Shown: positions 5,554 through 5,758 of the stretch, piece after piece
How the letters are laid out: each line of letters opens with the position of its first letter
Numbering within the stretch: the stretch's first letter is position 1
Assembly (NCBI GenBank): GCA_937877125.1
Contig: CALEFQ010000106.1
Location: 1-5,758 of the forward strand
DNA from: an uncultured bacterium
GTDB lineage: Bacteria; Patescibacteriota; CALEFQ01
Length of the DNA stretch: 5,758 nt
Reading direction: 5' to 3'
Position numbers and translations under genes: made by a program
Notes under the pieces: model-generated
What the model was told of the DNA's origin: nothing
Database searches by the model: none
The model's input: the letters and a program-made list of their open reading frames with translations, nothing else

Positions 5554-5758
5554 TTATTTATTAATTTTATCGTTTCGCGGGCGATCAGGCTTTCTTCTTC
5601 CGGAGCGAAGTGCAAAACCAGTACGCCGCGAGCCAAAGACAGGCCGGCCATCACCTGCTCGCGGACAAGAGAACTTCCCTGTCCGATCGCCCCGGTGAAA
5701 ACGAGAGCGTCAACCCGATTTAAGACGGCAAAGTATGATCCAAGGTATTTTTTGATCC
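5550..5758 (-). CDS. ackA: Acetate kinase, C-terminal fragment (cut by window edge), divergent
   Basis: Reading the minus strand from 5756 gives 68 codons and a TGA stop at 5550-5552. The segment IKKYLGSYFAVLNRVDALVF (1-20) is closely like the acetate kinase region that precedes its adenosine-binding motif. TGAIGQGSSLVRE (21-33) then replaces the usual GGIGENxxxVRE, and APEEESLIARE (51-61) matches the C-terminal TNEELxIAxD region with the Mg-associated glutamate retained. Acetate kinase converts acetyl phosphate plus ADP to acetate plus ATP in the cytoplasm, which would complete pyruvate-to-acetate fermentation with the downstream por genes. Compared with the E. coli protein as I recall it, about 25 residues are missing between VREQVMAGLSLA and GVLVLHFAPEEE, so activity is uncertain. 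Another ASKHA-family kinase, or a degenerate acetate kinase, is possible. The stop overlaps the next start by 4 nt (ATGA). Confidence 0.8.
   Translation of the reverse strand, partial: IKKYLGSYFAVLNRVDALVFTGAIGQGSSLVREQVMAGLSLARGVLVLHFAPEEESLIARETIKLINK

Overview
The window is a compact, bacterial-looking stretch in which every supported gene lies on the minus strand, so transcription runs from high to low coordinates. Two of the eight protein genes are cut by the window edges. Several traits suggest a fermentative bacterium, quite possibly a Candidate Phyla Radiation (Patescibacteria) member. The RecJ sequence has the look of that group, there is a small secreted protein with bacterial TSP3 calcium loops, the pyruvate oxidoreductase is the archaeal-type four-subunit form, gene starts lack clear Shine-Dalgarno sequences, and intergenic DNA carries AT-rich degenerate repeats. 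This placement is an inference from sequence feel, not from a search.

Layout in order of transcription: the C-terminal end of an acetate kinase (5758 to 5550) overlaps by ATGA the start of a 104-residue secreted TSP3-repeat protein (5553 to 5239). Next come the four subunits of a pyruvate:ferredoxin oxidoreductase in the order gamma (porC, 5221 to 4655), delta (porD, 4586 to 4320), alpha (porA, 4336 to 3203) and beta (porB, 3053 to 2157). A solitary family-3 solute-binding protein (2102 to 1317) follows and ends at a strong hairpin terminator (1249 to 1284). Beyond it a promoter (1120 to 1148) drives recJ (1082 to the left edge, N-terminal 360 residues).

Together, the oxidoreductase converts pyruvate to acetyl-CoA and reduced ferredoxin, and acetate kinase would recover ATP from acetyl phosphate. 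The right-hand four-fifths of the window therefore looks like a pyruvate-to-acetate energy module, although no phosphotransacetylase is visible here. The solute-binding protein and the TSP3 protein are extracytoplasmic passengers whose link to that pathway is unclear. recJ is a separate DNA-repair transcription unit.

The most unusual structures are a roughly 134-bp imperfect inverted repeat that fills almost the whole porA-porB gap and contains a perfect 22-bp palindrome, a related 22-nt motif in the porC-porD gap, and an acetate kinase C-terminus that appears to lack about 25 residues and the usual GENS signature. No RNA gene, insertion sequence, transposase, CRISPR array or clearly new defence-type system was seen. 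No stretch over 300 bases is without a gene; the longest gap (1083 to 1316) holds the recJ promoter and the terminator.
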